Made by a program: the position numbers and the translations under genes | Source: Ustilago trichophora | Taxonomy: Eukaryota; Basidiomycota; Ustilaginomycetes; Ustilaginales; Ustilaginaceae | DNA length: 64,000 bases | Direction of reading: 5' to 3' | Assembly (NCBI GenBank): GCA_900323505.1 | Contig: OOIN01000006.1 | Span: 248,001-312,000, forward strand | The notes under the pieces: generated by a model | Told to the model about the DNA's origin: nothing | What the model saw: only the letters and a program-made list of their open reading frames with translations | Databases searched by the model: none | In this document: piece by piece, positions 11,728-22,284 of the stretch | Layout of the letters: every line of letters begins with the position of its first letter | Position numbering within the stretch: position 1 is the first letter of the stretch

Positions 11728-14700
11728 ATGTCAGCTGCGGTGCGCGCTGCCCTCGCCGCAAAGAGGGCTGAACATCGCTCCCGCTCGGTCTCGCCCTCCA
11801 AACCCAGCCCTACCCTCCCCAACGGAGACAACGAACGTCCTCATTTCGGCCGCGAACTCGATGCTTCCATAGCCAGCCCCTTTGGCTCTCCCAAGCCTGC
11901 CGCCAGGTCCGTCGCAGCAGCTGCAGACCGCAGCTCAGCTTCGCCAGCGCCCAGCATGGATCTGAATCAAAAGTCTGAAGAGGACATTGTCCGTCTCAGC
12001 ATACAGAATGGTGCGTATCGCTCTCATTGCGACGACAGATACGCTAAACAAGCTCTCTGTGAAAGCATCACACACCGACCGTGATCAATCCGCTTACCTG
12101 TAGATCTCCTACCCCTCTCGTCCCACTTTGGTTGCTCTGCTGTAGGCAAGGTCAACCTTTCCTCCAGATCGCCATCGCTGCAAGAGGTGCCTGCATTGTT
12201 GCTCTCCCTACTAGCTGATGATCCCCCAGCTTGGTTCCTCCAGATTCCAGAAGATGACCGGCAGCCTTGGTACATGCGCGAAGAGCTCCACACTCTGCAG
12301 CTGAGCAACAACGAGCTGCAGTCGCTTTCCGACAAGATTGCAGAGTTCCGCGGCCTCAAGCGTCTCGAACTTCACAGCAACCGTCTCTCAACACTTCCTT
12401 CCTCCCTATTCCAGCTAACTTCGCTGACCACTCTTACACTCTCTAAAAATGGCCTCACGTCCTTCCCCAACTGCTTGCTCGCTCTCGACAATCTCGTCAC
12501 GCTCAACCTCTCTCACAACAAGATCCAGACTCTTTGGAAGGACGAGGATGTCGCCTCGGCACGTTCGCAGCGCGAGGCTTGGGATAAGGAGAACGCACAG
12601 CAGGAGAATGGCGTCTGGGCCGGCTTGTCACCCTCCAAGAAGGATCGCAAGCCACTTTTGACCTCGGATGCACAGTCAAACACTCCTATGCGCTCGCTCA
12701 GGACCCTCGATCTCAGCCACAACCGTATCACAAACACTGCCCTAGGTATTCCGGACCTTGCCAGCCGCCGCAGCAAGACGATTGATGCAAATGCTGGCGA
12801 AACGTCGCTTGTGCGCCTGCCAACCGGTCTCAAGACATTGAACCTCGGCTACAACAACATCCGTGGCCCTGTCTCGGTGTCTCTTTTCCAGCAACTCGCA
12901 TCGCTTGAGGACCTCGGCCTTCAAGGTTGCGGCATCGGTGACGACGTTCTCACAGCCGAAGGCGGGACCGAGACTTCCAAGCAAGCCCTTTCCAGCCTCT
13001 CTGTCCTCGACTTGTCAGGCTGCGAGCTCGACGATCTCGCCAGAGTCGAGGCACTCTTCGGATCTCAACGCATCCAGTCTTTCGACCAGGCTATGGGCAA
13101 TGTCGATGCTGCCCCCTCCCCGCAAGAAAAGCTGGAGCCTGCTCAAGGAATGCCAACGCGCCAGCTGGTTCGCGTGCTCAACCGCCCTACTCCTGCGGAT
13201 CTCGACAAGATGGAGGATCGCTGCAATGCCAAAGTCCTCTGCCTCTTGCTGGAAGGCAATCCGCTCAGGGAAGAAGCCTTCCGTCAGAAACGCGGCGGTC
13301 GCTCAGCTGCATCCCCAGTGAAGAAAGCATCGGCAACATCCAGTCTCACCACGAACGCAAAGCAAACAGCAACCCCTGCTTCCACCGGCACTGCTGCTCC
13401 ATCTGCTGCACCGCCATCGTCTTCAACTGCTCCTTCCACCGGCCCATCTCCACTCCCGCCAAAGCCACAGGTTGTCAAAGAGGATTGGGAGATTCTTGCT
13501 GAGTCCGGACTCAACACAGAGCTCGGACGTCGCAAGCTTCGTATTGAGCAGGCACGAAGAGAGCAGGAGGCGGCTGCCGCTGCGGCCGCCTCTGCAGCCA
13601 AAGGAGAGGACGGCGAAGATGCACAATCTCGAGGCCGAAAGCCACGTCCAGCCGACGAAGGTGCTAGTTCTGATCCCGATGCCGCTGGCTCCGGTGGCGA
13701 ATCGAGGGAGCGTGCATCTTCTCACAACCGAGGCGAGTCGATCGACGACAAGGACTCGGGAAGTGCCTTGGCCAACGCCAAGCTGAGCTCCAAGAAGAAG
13801 GAAGCGCTAGGTCAGGTTCCTTGCAAGTTTTTTCGGAGTAATGGATGTTCGGCCGGCGCATCCTGTCCCTTCGCCCACACTCTCCCGGGAGATGGCGGGC
13901 AAAAGTCCGTTTGCCAATGGTTTCTGAAAGGCAACTGCCGCTTTGGTCACAAGTGTGCTTTGGCGCATGTACTGCCAGGTCAGCCCATGAGCATGGATCG
14001 CAAGAATAAGCGAGCCGCTCAGCATGGACAGCCCCTGCCGCAGGCACCCAACCAGCAGCAGATGGCTGGCACCAACGTCGGGGCACAAGCGTCGCAGCCT
14101 CACATGATACAATCGGCGCAGCTCAAGCCCGGAGGCCAGGCACCCAACCCATCTCAACGACAGTTGTCAGGACAGCAGATCCAGCAGCAAGGTCCAGCAC
14201 AGTCGCAGCTGCAAGGCGGAGCACAGGTACCGATGTCTCCTCAACAAGGGACGCCTTCGCGGAACAAGCTAGTGCCTATTCAAGCTGTCTCGCAGATCCC
14301 GTCGCAGATGCGCGACCGCAAGACCTCGTTCACTACACGCGATCACGATCTGCCGTTCGGCATGCCGGACGACCTCCAGCCCTCGGCCCCATCCACCGCA
14401 GATCCAGTCCGTGCTGGTTTCGAGGGCATCAATATTGGAGCGGGCAACATGCAAGACCCACCTTTGTCGACCTCGTTCACCGGCAGCGCCTCCTTCCGTC
14501 GTCCTAGCACTCTCTCGCAGAGTTTGAGTGCTTCATTGGCCGCCCAGTCCTTTGGAGGGATGGATTCGGCCGCTGCCGCTTTTGGCACATCTGCCTCTGC
14601 ATCTCGCGCTTTCGGCACGAGTCCGTTCAGCCATCCCAGCGGTCACGCGCTGTTCTTCAGCGGCAGTCAGGATTCAGAAGGCGGTGCCGGACCATTCGCA

Positions 14701-15915
14701 CGCAGCAATCGGGATGTGTTTGGCGCACGAAGCGTGAGCCGAATGGATGACGCTGCTAAGCTGTGGGGTGGTATTCATGCGGGTGCCGCCGCTCAGCCAA
14801 TCGGCGGTAGCAAGGATGACGAGGAGATTGAAGATGCCGAAGACTTCTTGCCGTCTAGTCTTTCGGATCTGCTTACACCGGCCGAGCTGGAACGCAGGAG
14901 GCGGAGCAACCGCCTCTCGAGCTCGTTTGCAGGTAACGATGAGAGGATTACTGTGGCGCAGAGTATGCCCTCGCACGTGGGACACGCGTTCGGGTCTTCG
15001 CTAGGCTTTGGTCGTTCTGCGATTGGAGCGGAGCGAGCCAAGTCTAGCAACCTTTCGACAGGTTTCCAGCCACAGCAGCAGCACCAACAACAGCAGCAGC
15101 AGCAGCAGCAGCAGGGTGCAGGAGGCGAGGAATACAGTCCGTTTGGTGGTGGACGTCGGACGAGCGGTATCGATTCGATTGCATTCCGCGAAAGCAGCTC
15201 GGGCCTGTCGACGTCGGCCAGCCTTACAGCAGCTCACCATGCTCCTGGGCAGAGTCTGCCGCAAGGTCTCGCAGCCGGCCTGAGCAGGCTGCATCTGCGA
15301 ACTGGTCGATCAGGAGATGCGCCTGGCAACCTTGCCAGCGGCGGATTCGGCTCCATCGGCGCTGGAGCTGGAAACGACAGTCTGGCACCCTCTTCTTCGA
15401 GCGGTGGCGTGTTTGGATCTTCGTCCTCTTTTTCGCAGAGTTCTCAGCTTGGCAATAGCGCCGCTAATGCAGGCCTGCGAGTACCCGGCAGCCTCGACGA
15501 CTATGGTCTTGGTCCAACAGCTCCCTCCTCTGTCCTTCCCCATCGCAGCCCGCTCGGATTCGCTGTGGGCAGTGCCACCAATACTGCCGCTCCCAGCAGC
15601 AGGCTAAGTGGCTCCTTTGCCGATCGTCAACTCAGCAACGGCGCCTTTGGCTCGCCCGGCAGCGTCGGCTCTCCCTTCTCTCCTCCCCTCTCTGCCATTG
15701 GATCGCACCGCAACCCCACTGCAGGCGAAGGCGGAATTGCCATCCCCGAAGGCGGAGCCCAAAAACACACCGTCGGCGCTCAGAGATACGCCCAGCATCC
15801 AGCCACCCACAGACTCAGAGCAGGCAGCTCCGCAGCTGCCCCACACTCCCCATTGACCCTACCCGTAGTCACAGCAGAGGAAGATGAGGAGGAGGCCATC
15901 TTTGAACTCGAGTAA
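11728..15915 (+). CDS. Large leucine-rich-repeat protein with two CCCH zinc fingers
   Basis: 1350 residues in exons 11728-12010 and 12146-15915 (135-nt intron with a GTGCGT donor and TAG acceptor); the join gives VRLSIQNGKVNLSSR, a natural entry into leucine-rich repeats. LRRs fill roughly residues 95-370 (LHTLQLSNNELQSL, LKRLELHSNRLSTLP, LRTLDLSHNRI, LKTLNLGYNNI, LSVLDLSGCEL). After a Ser/Ala/Pro linker, two C-x7-C-x5-C-x3-H fingers sit at about residues 652-700 (CKFFRSNGC..CPFAH, CQWFLKGNC..CALAH). The remaining ~650 residues are low complexity, Gln/Ser/Gly-rich with a polyglutamine run. CCCH fingers of this spacing usually bind RNA and LRRs bind protein, so an RNA-bound adaptor is a reasonable inference. 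I do not recognise a named orthologue. Ends convergent with the SDR gene, 228 bp apart. Confidence 0.88.
15071..15115 (+). repeat. CAG/CAA repeat encoding polyglutamine
   Basis: Mixed CAG and CAA codons with one CAC encode a glutamine run interrupted by one histidine (PQQQHQQQQQQQQQQQG) at about residue 1070 of the LRR-CCCH protein. Such tracts vary in length between strains and occur in disordered regions of RNA-binding proteins. Confidence 0.9.
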
Positions 15916-16143
15916 AGAGAAAAATTTCACACCCCAAAAATGTGCATCGTGGAGATGCCATCAAAAATTGCACTAGCCTTGGAAGGCATAAAACTTACAC
16001 ACATATGTACTTGTACACTCTGCGTTGTTTACGTTTCGTTTCACAACTGTGTTGCTTCTTCTTTGCTCTCATTGTGTGGTGGTTGCGATGTGGGAAACAA
16101 GTGTGAATTGGAACAGAATGAGTTGCTGATGGGCGAGGATGGC

Positions 16144-17112
16144 TTACGACTGCCTACTGGCTTTGATGGCGTCTCTGAGTTCCTGACTGATGTAGAGATC
16201 TTCTGCGAGATCTTCCATGTTTGTGCCTTCGTCTACGTTGAATTTTTTCATCTGTTCCAAGCTGAATCCTTTTTCTCTGAGATACAATTCATCCACCAAG
16301 AACTTGCCCGTAAAGCTGTTTGCATTCTCCTCGACCACACGCACCGCAGCTTCGGCGACGATGCTTGGATTTCTCCATTTCCTCTCCTCAACATCCGCGT
16401 CTTTGGAGACGATCTTCATGGCGCTTGTTGCGATCAGTGTATAGGGCCATAGAGAGTTGACTGCCACTTTTCCGAGAGTTTCAGCACTGAGGCCGAGGGT
16501 TAGGAGTGACATGCCGAATTTGGCGATCGTATAGGCGCTCGAGGTTTGGGCGTATTGATGAGGGTAGATGGCAGCGTGAGGTTTGGAGGCACCAGGAGTG
16601 GTGGAGAGCGTGTTGAAGTTTAGAGGTGGCGACAAGGTGAGTACGTGTGGATTGTTTCCCTTCTCCGCAGACTGCAGGAGATGCGGTAGGGCAAATCGAG
16701 AGACCAACCAGGAACCTCTGGAATTGATCCCATTCATCAAATCGTAGCTCTTTACACTTGCGGTGTGGGTAGGAGTCATATTGATGGCAGAAGCGTTGTT
16801 GATGACAATGTCGAGACCGCCGAATTTGTCAACGACCGAGTTGATTGCAGTTTCCACGGCGGTTGCATCGCGAATGTCGAGTTGAACCGGATGTGCGATG
16901 GCCGAGGTTGCTCCAGCGGAGGAGGCGGTGGATTGGATCTCTTCACAGGCGGAATAGATGGTTCCAGGAAGCTTGGGATGCGGAGTGGTGGTTTTGGCGG
17001 CAATGACAACGTTGGCTCCACGAGCGGCGAGAGACTTGCCGATTTCAAGACCTATACCGCGCGATCCGCCCGTGATGAAGGCCGTACGACCGGCGAGAGA
17101 TAGAGCTGGCAT
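16144..17112 (-). CDS. Short-chain dehydrogenase, HSDL2-like
   Basis: NAD(P)(H)-dependent oxidoreductase of 322 residues, single exon, ATG at 17112. The Rossmann nucleotide motif is ITGGSRGIGLEI; the acidic/base-binding stretch VVIAAKTTTPHPKLPGTIYS is characteristic of hydroxysteroid dehydrogenase-like protein 2 and its fungal relatives. The NNASA motif and the catalytic AYTIAKFG (Tyr-x3-Lys) are intact, and the C-terminal GKFLVDELYLREKGF also fits the family. Animal HSDL2 has an added SCP2 sterol-carrier domain; this protein stops without it. HSDL2 is associated with peroxisomes or mitochondria, but there is no SKL-like ending here (RQS). The natural substrate is unknown, possibly a lipid. 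Confidence 0.9.
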   Translation of the reverse strand: MPALSLAGRTAFITGGSRGIGLEIGKSLAARGANVVIAAKTTTPHPKLPGTIYSACEEIQSTASSAGATSAIAHPVQLDIRDATAVETAINSVVDKFGGLDIVINNASAINMTPTHTASVKSYDLMNGINSRGSWLVSRFALPHLLQSAEKGNNPHVLTLSPPLNFNTLSTTPGASKPHAAIYPHQYAQTSSAYTIAKFGMSLLTLGLSAETLGKVAVNSLWPYTLIATSAMKIVSKDADVEERKWRNPSIVAEAAVRVVEENANSFTGKFLVDELYLREKGFSLEQMKKFNVDEGTNMEDLAEDLYISQELRDAIKASRQS

Positions 17113-17761
17113 GATTTTTGTCGAGTTCGAAAGAGAGGGGGAAAGCAGCGTTCGGGAAGCGGGAAGGAGAGAGGAGAGTTGGGCTAGAGCTTGACGTAGG
17201 TGGTGGTGATGATGGGAAGCAACCTGAAATGCTTTTATGCTCTCATACGTTGTTCAGACCAGTACTTTGCGGAGAGCCCCTCACCGTCTTTCCACCTCAC
17301 AAAAGCATCGCTTCAGATGACGACTCCCGCATCACCCTTGATGTCGATGGTCTCAAGTCCATTTACCACTCTGTAGCTCACCATTCAGGTCTTCCGTTTC
17401 CATCGTCTTGCCTTGTCGAGGCCAGGTGAAGGACGTCAGCGGCTTCGGCAACCACAACAATAACCGGAAGGCAAGCAAGCGGATCCGTGCGCGTGTGCCC
17501 CGCAACATAGATTCTTTTTGCTCGTGATACGAACGCTTCTATTATTATTTTTATTTTTATTATTTTTTTCCCTCTTCGTGATGCGGATCTTTCTTGAGCG
17601 GTTCCCGCTTTCGGCAGAACTTCGCGAACCACCCTTCCGCGGCTCTCACACACACATATATACAGTAGCGACACACCGCATCTCGAATCGCTGTGTGGAT
17701 TCGTTCCACCCACGCGGAGCTGTCAATATGTTTGGTATGGGTCGGGTATTCTTTTGCCTCT
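17113..17761. other. Intergenic: SDR promoter region
   Basis: Lies upstream of the minus-strand SDR gene and just beyond the METTL3 stop. Contains an AT-rich run of TTATT/TTTTA words at about 17538-17570 and a CACACATATATACAG stretch near 17650. No gene recognised. Confidence 0.5.
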
Positions 17762-19036
17762 TTAGTACAAGCTCATAGGCGGTGGTGGTGCCGGAGAAGT
17801 GTAGTTGCTGGTGGCACCCTGATGGATGGCTGGATAGGGTGTCGGGTGCTGCTGTACGTACGCGGGATTGGCATGCTGCCGTTGACTCGTTCTGAAAGCG
17901 TCCAAGCGCTGTCGAAGGGCAGGATCGAGCACGTGATCCGACTTGAGTTGGTTGCCCAGCGTCAACCAACCTTTGCGAATGTTGTGTTTGCGTCCGAACA
18001 GTTCTACTTTGCGGCCACCGGGACAGAGACGTTCGATGATGGCGTATAGCTCGTCCGGTTTGCGGGAGGTGTCTCGTACTTCAGAGACGATCACATCAGC
18101 GTTGATTCCGCAGTGGACCCAATCAGGAAGCGGAGGTGGGACGCCAGCGCCACGGCTACCAATATAACGCTGTGTAGAGCCCGGAAGCGGTTTGCTCTCC
18201 ACATCCTCGAAAGGGGCAGACCGCACTTTTGCACCGACCAGGCAATGTTCTTTGGTATGATTGAGATGGTGACCCGTTCGACCGGTACGGATCAGTCGCT
18301 GAGTCTGGCCCACCTTGACCCAAATCAGCTCGTCAATACGGGTGTAGCCCCAGTGTGCCAGCAATTCTCGGCCCAGCTCCATGGCTCTACCGGTGGTCCA
18401 GAGGAATATGAGACCTTCGTCTTGAAGCACGGGCACAGGCATGGCGCGCATGTCATCGTCGCTCATCGTTCCATACGGCAGCGACATGTGGATATCCCAT
18501 GGCGGATCCGCGAGGATGATGTCGAACTTGCCCAGCATCGAGTAGTCAAAGTCTTTCAGATTGCAGTCGATCCACTGGGCATCGCTATCTGATGATGAGG
18601 GTCGGATCCATTCATCGAATCCATGCTCCTGGAGCGTACGTGAGGGATGAATCAGTCCAATCTCACGAGCCTCTTCCGATTCAGCCGCGTACGTATGCGA
18701 TCCAGTGGTGCGGAAAGTGAACGGCTGTTGAGGAGGGTCTGTGTCGAGTTCGAAATGGAGATACTTGCACGACGTGGTGCGGTGACAGGTGTTGAGGTAG
18801 CTGCAGTGGCCATAGGACGGGTCTGTCTGAGGGTATAGTACTGGCTTGAAGTGCAGCTTTTGGCATGCTGTGGCATCGGTACAGTCTTGGCGTGTGAGAT
18901 GCTGGCAGAACTCTTGATAGCGGTTGTCGGTGCTCTTCATGAGCTTGGTCAGGAGGCGCTGCTTGGCGGTAGGAGCGGAGAGGAAAGTCGAAGTGATTGC
19001 GTCGACCGCATCTTGGACCGACATCAGCTCGGCCAT
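17762..19036 (-). CDS. IME4: mRNA N6-adenosine methyltransferase (METTL3/IME4 family)
   Basis: Transfers methyl groups from S-adenosylmethionine to N6 of adenosine in mRNA; in yeast the IME4 complex promotes meiosis. 424 residues, one exon, ATG at 19036. Residues ~40-100 carry the two METTL3-type CCCH fingers (CQHLTRQDCTDATACQKLHF and CSYLNTCHRTTSCKYLHF). The MT-A70 catalytic domain follows, with the DPPW motif at residues 177-180 (DIILADPPWDIHM), then LIFLWTTGRAMELG, DELIWVKVGQTQRLIRTGRT, GHHLNHTKEHCLVG, SEVRDTSRKPDELY and VELFGRKHNIRKGW. All catalytic landmarks are present, so it should be active. It is shorter than animal METTL3 (~580) because the N-terminal leader region is missing. Divergent from the PEX26-like gene (573 bp). 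Partner METTL14 is not in this window. Confidence 0.95.
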   Translation of the reverse strand: MAELMSVQDAVDAITSTFLSAPTAKQRLLTKLMKSTDNRYQEFCQHLTRQDCTDATACQKLHFKPVLYPQTDPSYGHCSYLNTCHRTTSCKYLHFELDTDPPQQPFTFRTTGSHTYAAESEEAREIGLIHPSRTLQEHGFDEWIRPSSSDSDAQWIDCNLKDFDYSMLGKFDIILADPPWDIHMSLPYGTMSDDDMRAMPVPVLQDEGLIFLWTTGRAMELGRELLAHWGYTRIDELIWVKVGQTQRLIRTGRTGHHLNHTKEHCLVGAKVRSAPFEDVESKPLPGSTQRYIGSRGAGVPPPLPDWVHCGINADVIVSEVRDTSRKPDELYAIIERLCPGGRKVELFGRKHNIRKGWLTLGNQLKSDHVLDPALRQRLDAFRTSQRQHANPAYVQQHPTPYPAIHQGATSNYTSPAPPPPMSLY

Positions 19037-19390
19037 CTTTGCAGTGTCGTATTCTCAACGCAGGCAGTTTGATTGCAACGGATCAAGACATGCCTGACTG
19101 GTATTGTCAGCTCCTTGGGCCACTCGATGGGGATATAGGAGATGGGGCTGTAGATAAAGTGACCTGTGACCGAAGCGTAGCGTGGCTGTTCGGGAATTTT
19201 GGTGGGGACCCTTGAAGTGTGATTCTCGATAAAATCACCGGCAACACCTCCACAGCGCGTTTTTTTTTTTTTTACCGCGCGAGAATAGCTGAAAGGCAAT
19301 TCACAGAATGCTCAGAGTGGGGAGCTCCGGCTGACAAGTGACGTTTTGAACCGGTTTGTGCTCTCTCTCTCGGTGCATCTCTCTTCGTGA

Positions 19391-19432
<42 letters not shown>

Positions 19433-19609
19433 GACGCAATCTGGAATCGACTTGTCAGCTCGCTCGCTTGCGCAACCTTACCCCACACTTTGCTTTCTTT
19501 CCTCTCACCCTCCTCCCCCTCCTCATCATCATCATCAAGACTCCTTCGTGCCACTGCAAGCCTTTGCCTCGATTCACCAAAGACAGCCACCCTGTCCACA
19601 GTGTCGACG
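19037..19609. other. Divergent promoter between METTL3 and PEX26-like genes, with CT/CA repeat
   Basis: 573 bp shared upstream region. Contains a 14-T run (19260-19273), which on the minus strand reads as an A tract toward METTL3, and a compound microsatellite (CT)n(CA)n at 19391-19432 in the probable leader of the PEX26-like gene. In-frame codons before the ATG at 19610 start only with TTG, so I place them in the leader. Confidence 0.6.
19391..19432 (+). repeat. Compound (CT)n(CA)n microsatellite
   Basis: About 12 CT units followed by about 8 CA units, roughly 180-220 bp before the start codon of the PEX26-like gene. Confidence 0.95.
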
Positions 19610-21758
19610 ATGCCGGTGCCAGACAACACATCGACTGCCTTCAACGGCACCCGGGCCAACCAGCTAGCTGCGGGAGCAGGCGATCTTTCACTCTCGCAGT
19701 CCATCTCGGCGTCAGCATCCGACCTCAAGCGACCTGCCTCCGCAGCTTCGTCTGTGGATGACAGTCAAACACTGTCGCGCACCAAGACGGCCAAAGCGCA
19801 TTACGGCAAAGCAGCCCGAGCTTTCCTAGCCAAGGATTTGCAGACAGCGCTCATCCAGAGTCAACACGCAGCTGACCTGCTCTTCTCCTCGAACCAGCTC
19901 GGAAGCAGTCTCACTGCTTCGTCTTTCCTCAATGATGCCGACTTGGACGTGCAAAAGCTGGTGGAAAAGGTCGCCATTTTGCGCCTGACCGTCTTCACTC
20001 AGGTGTACACGGACAAGCAATCCTCGGCCATCATCCACGACAAGCTTACGCAGGCCAAGGAACAGTCGCCCTTCGATGCGGCAGCAATCGACCGCATCTT
20101 GCTGCTCCTCTCCAAGCAGCCTGAAAGCCTCATCAGCTATCTGTGGTTTGAAGCACTGCGCCTCTGCACGCAGACCTCGGGCGAAGCAGATGCGCCTTCG
20201 CTTGATCCGACTCCAGAAACCATCCACCTAGCAATCGAGCTACCCGCTTCCGTCATCTCCTCGGCCGTGCTTGCTGCGCTGCGACTGGACGCGCTCGACC
20301 CGGCCGCAAGAACAGGTACCAACGCTGCACGTCTGATCGCAGAATGGTACCTCGCCTCGTTCTCTTCCGCTTTTGGCGCTGCTGCTCCAACCCCGAAAGC
20401 GGCGGCAGCATACGAAAAGATCGTGGGCCTCTACTCGCTCCATGTGCTTGCATCTCGACTGGGTGAATGGGAATACGCTCGCGAGTTTGTAGGCTACTCG
20501 AGCTTGCCTGAATCGGTCAAGTTTGGATGGCTTGAGCAGATCAACGAGGCTCAGGTGCATCTGACGGGTCAGCTGGAGAGGGAGCAGGAGGCGATCACGA
20601 ATGCACAAAAGGTGTATGCGCAGGAAAAGGCAAAGAGAGCTGAAGAGGAGAAGAAGGCCAAAGAGGCTGCTGCGGCTGCGGCTGCCAATGCTGGCGGCAA
20701 GGGAGCTCGTCAGGTTGGAAGCAAGGCCAAGGAGATTGCTTCAGGGATCGGAAACTTTTTGACAGGCAAAAAAGAGGTCGAGGCAGAGGACAGCAAGGCC
20801 GGTTCCAGCTCTCGTAGCGGCACACGCGGTGAGCCCTCGTCTGGTTCGTCTGGCTCAGGGTCCGAGTCTGGCTCTCGATCACATCGACAACGCAGCCAGT
20901 CTCCCGCCTACTTTTCGCCTCGCAATGGCGCAGGCGAGTCGAGCTCCTCTTCTTCGACCAGCCCGGCTATGTCTCCTGGTTCCACACGCAGTGTCGAATC
21001 GTCCTCAAAGCACGCCTCTTCCACCACGACGGCAAAAGAGGAGCAAAAGTCGGAACGTCGTTCAGTTCGTCGCTCGAGCTCATCGCGCTCCTCGGACTAC
21101 GATGGAGGAAACGAGAGCAGTACATCCGCCACATCCAACCACTCGCGTCGATCGGCACGTAGCAACGCCGCAGAAACGACTCCCAAAGAAGCACGATTCA
21201 ACGATGACGCCGGATATGCCTCTACACGTGCTCATCTGTCTCGCTACATGGAGGGCGATCACCACCCCACTTCGTCCTCGTCAAACAGGAGGACTTCGGA
21301 GCGTGATGTGACATCCAACCGCTCTGCGTCCAGCAACTCGATCCTGTCGACTATCACGGCCATGTTCGACTTTCGCAAGACCAACCAGACTCGAACGGTG
21401 CTCATGTCGGCCATCGTGATGATGCTTGTCTTTTACCGTGTCGTAAGGCGAAATCCTGCATCGAGTGGGGCGACAAAGGGAGGCGGCGGAACGAGGAGAA
21501 ACGCTGCGGCCAGAGATGCGAGGAGCAAGCTCGTCGGCAAGAGCGATTCTACGGGTGGAGGATTGATCGGATTCAACTGGCTGTTTTTGATCTGGAAGAA
21601 GGTCATCGACACGATCAAGATGTAAGTGTGCTCGCTGCGAGGTGAAAGAAGAGGTTTTTTCCTGAGATTGTCCTAAGGAGGTCGACGCTTACCATTCTTT
21701 GTTCTTGTTGCGTTTGTTCAATGACGATGACAGGGGCACGCAAGTGACGTATCTGTAA
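19610..21758 (+). CDS. Tail-anchored peroxin, PEX26-like
   Basis: 678 residues from ATG 19610, in exons 19610-21621 and 21734-21758. The single long frame ends with a stop formed by the GTAAGT donor itself; splicing the 112-nt intron (..CAG) replaces it with the eight-codon tail GTQVTYL after DTIKM. The N-terminal part (residues ~60-350) is helical: AHYGKAARAFLAKDLQTALIQS, then a repeat-like array of helices. A Lys/Glu/Ala coiled segment (EREQEAITNAQKVYAQ..) and a Ser-rich linker follow, then one membrane helix near residues 595-612 (VLMSAIVMMLVFYRVV) and GLIGFNWLFLIWKKVIDT. This plan matches fungal Pex26, the peroxisomal anchor for the Pex1-Pex6 AAA complex that recycles Pex5. The match is by architecture and end motif only; another tail-anchored protein is possible. 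Confidence 0.55.
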
Positions 21759-22259
21759 TGGGCTCAGTGGGAGGAGCTGATGTATTGTGCATCTATCGAT
21801 GATATGCTACCCAACAGAGCGCAGCAAAAGTATCTTGGGCCCAATCTGAGCCTGTAGAGACATGAATCAGTAATGACCATGCTTCACAACTATGGTGTTA
21901 GACTGATAACAATGCTCGAACGCCATCTCCCTGAGCGTCAAAGAAAGGCGGCTTTTCATGGAGACAGATTCGAATGTCTTTCTAGCCGCGATTTCGGCAG
22001 TCAAAAAGGATGATGATGATCGGCAAGATGCAGCCGACCCGGACTTTCAGCGCTTACCCGCCTTCTTTACAGTCTCTGTTTGAAATGCTGTAGCAATGCG
22101 ATGTCGATCAGTCGAAAAGTCTTGGCCTGATGCAAAGTACACCGAGCGAGGCTGGTTTGACCAAAGGAAAAGTTGCCGAACCCGAGGCTGAAAGCACCTA
22201 CAACTTATGCCGAGTTGAATCTTGACATGCGAGAGACGCCGGCGTTGACAGCAGAGCAG

Positions 22260-22284
22260 AAAAAAAAAAAAAAAAAAAAAAAAA
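22260..22284 (+). repeat. 25-nt adenine tract
   Basis: Uninterrupted A run in intergenic DNA. It is not next to any recognisable processed coding copy, so retroposition is not supported by what lies beside it. Confidence 0.95.

Noticed and set aside
22260..22284. 25-A tract as the tail of a retroposed gene
   Set aside because: No coding copy lies immediately upstream on the same strand and no target-site duplication is obvious.
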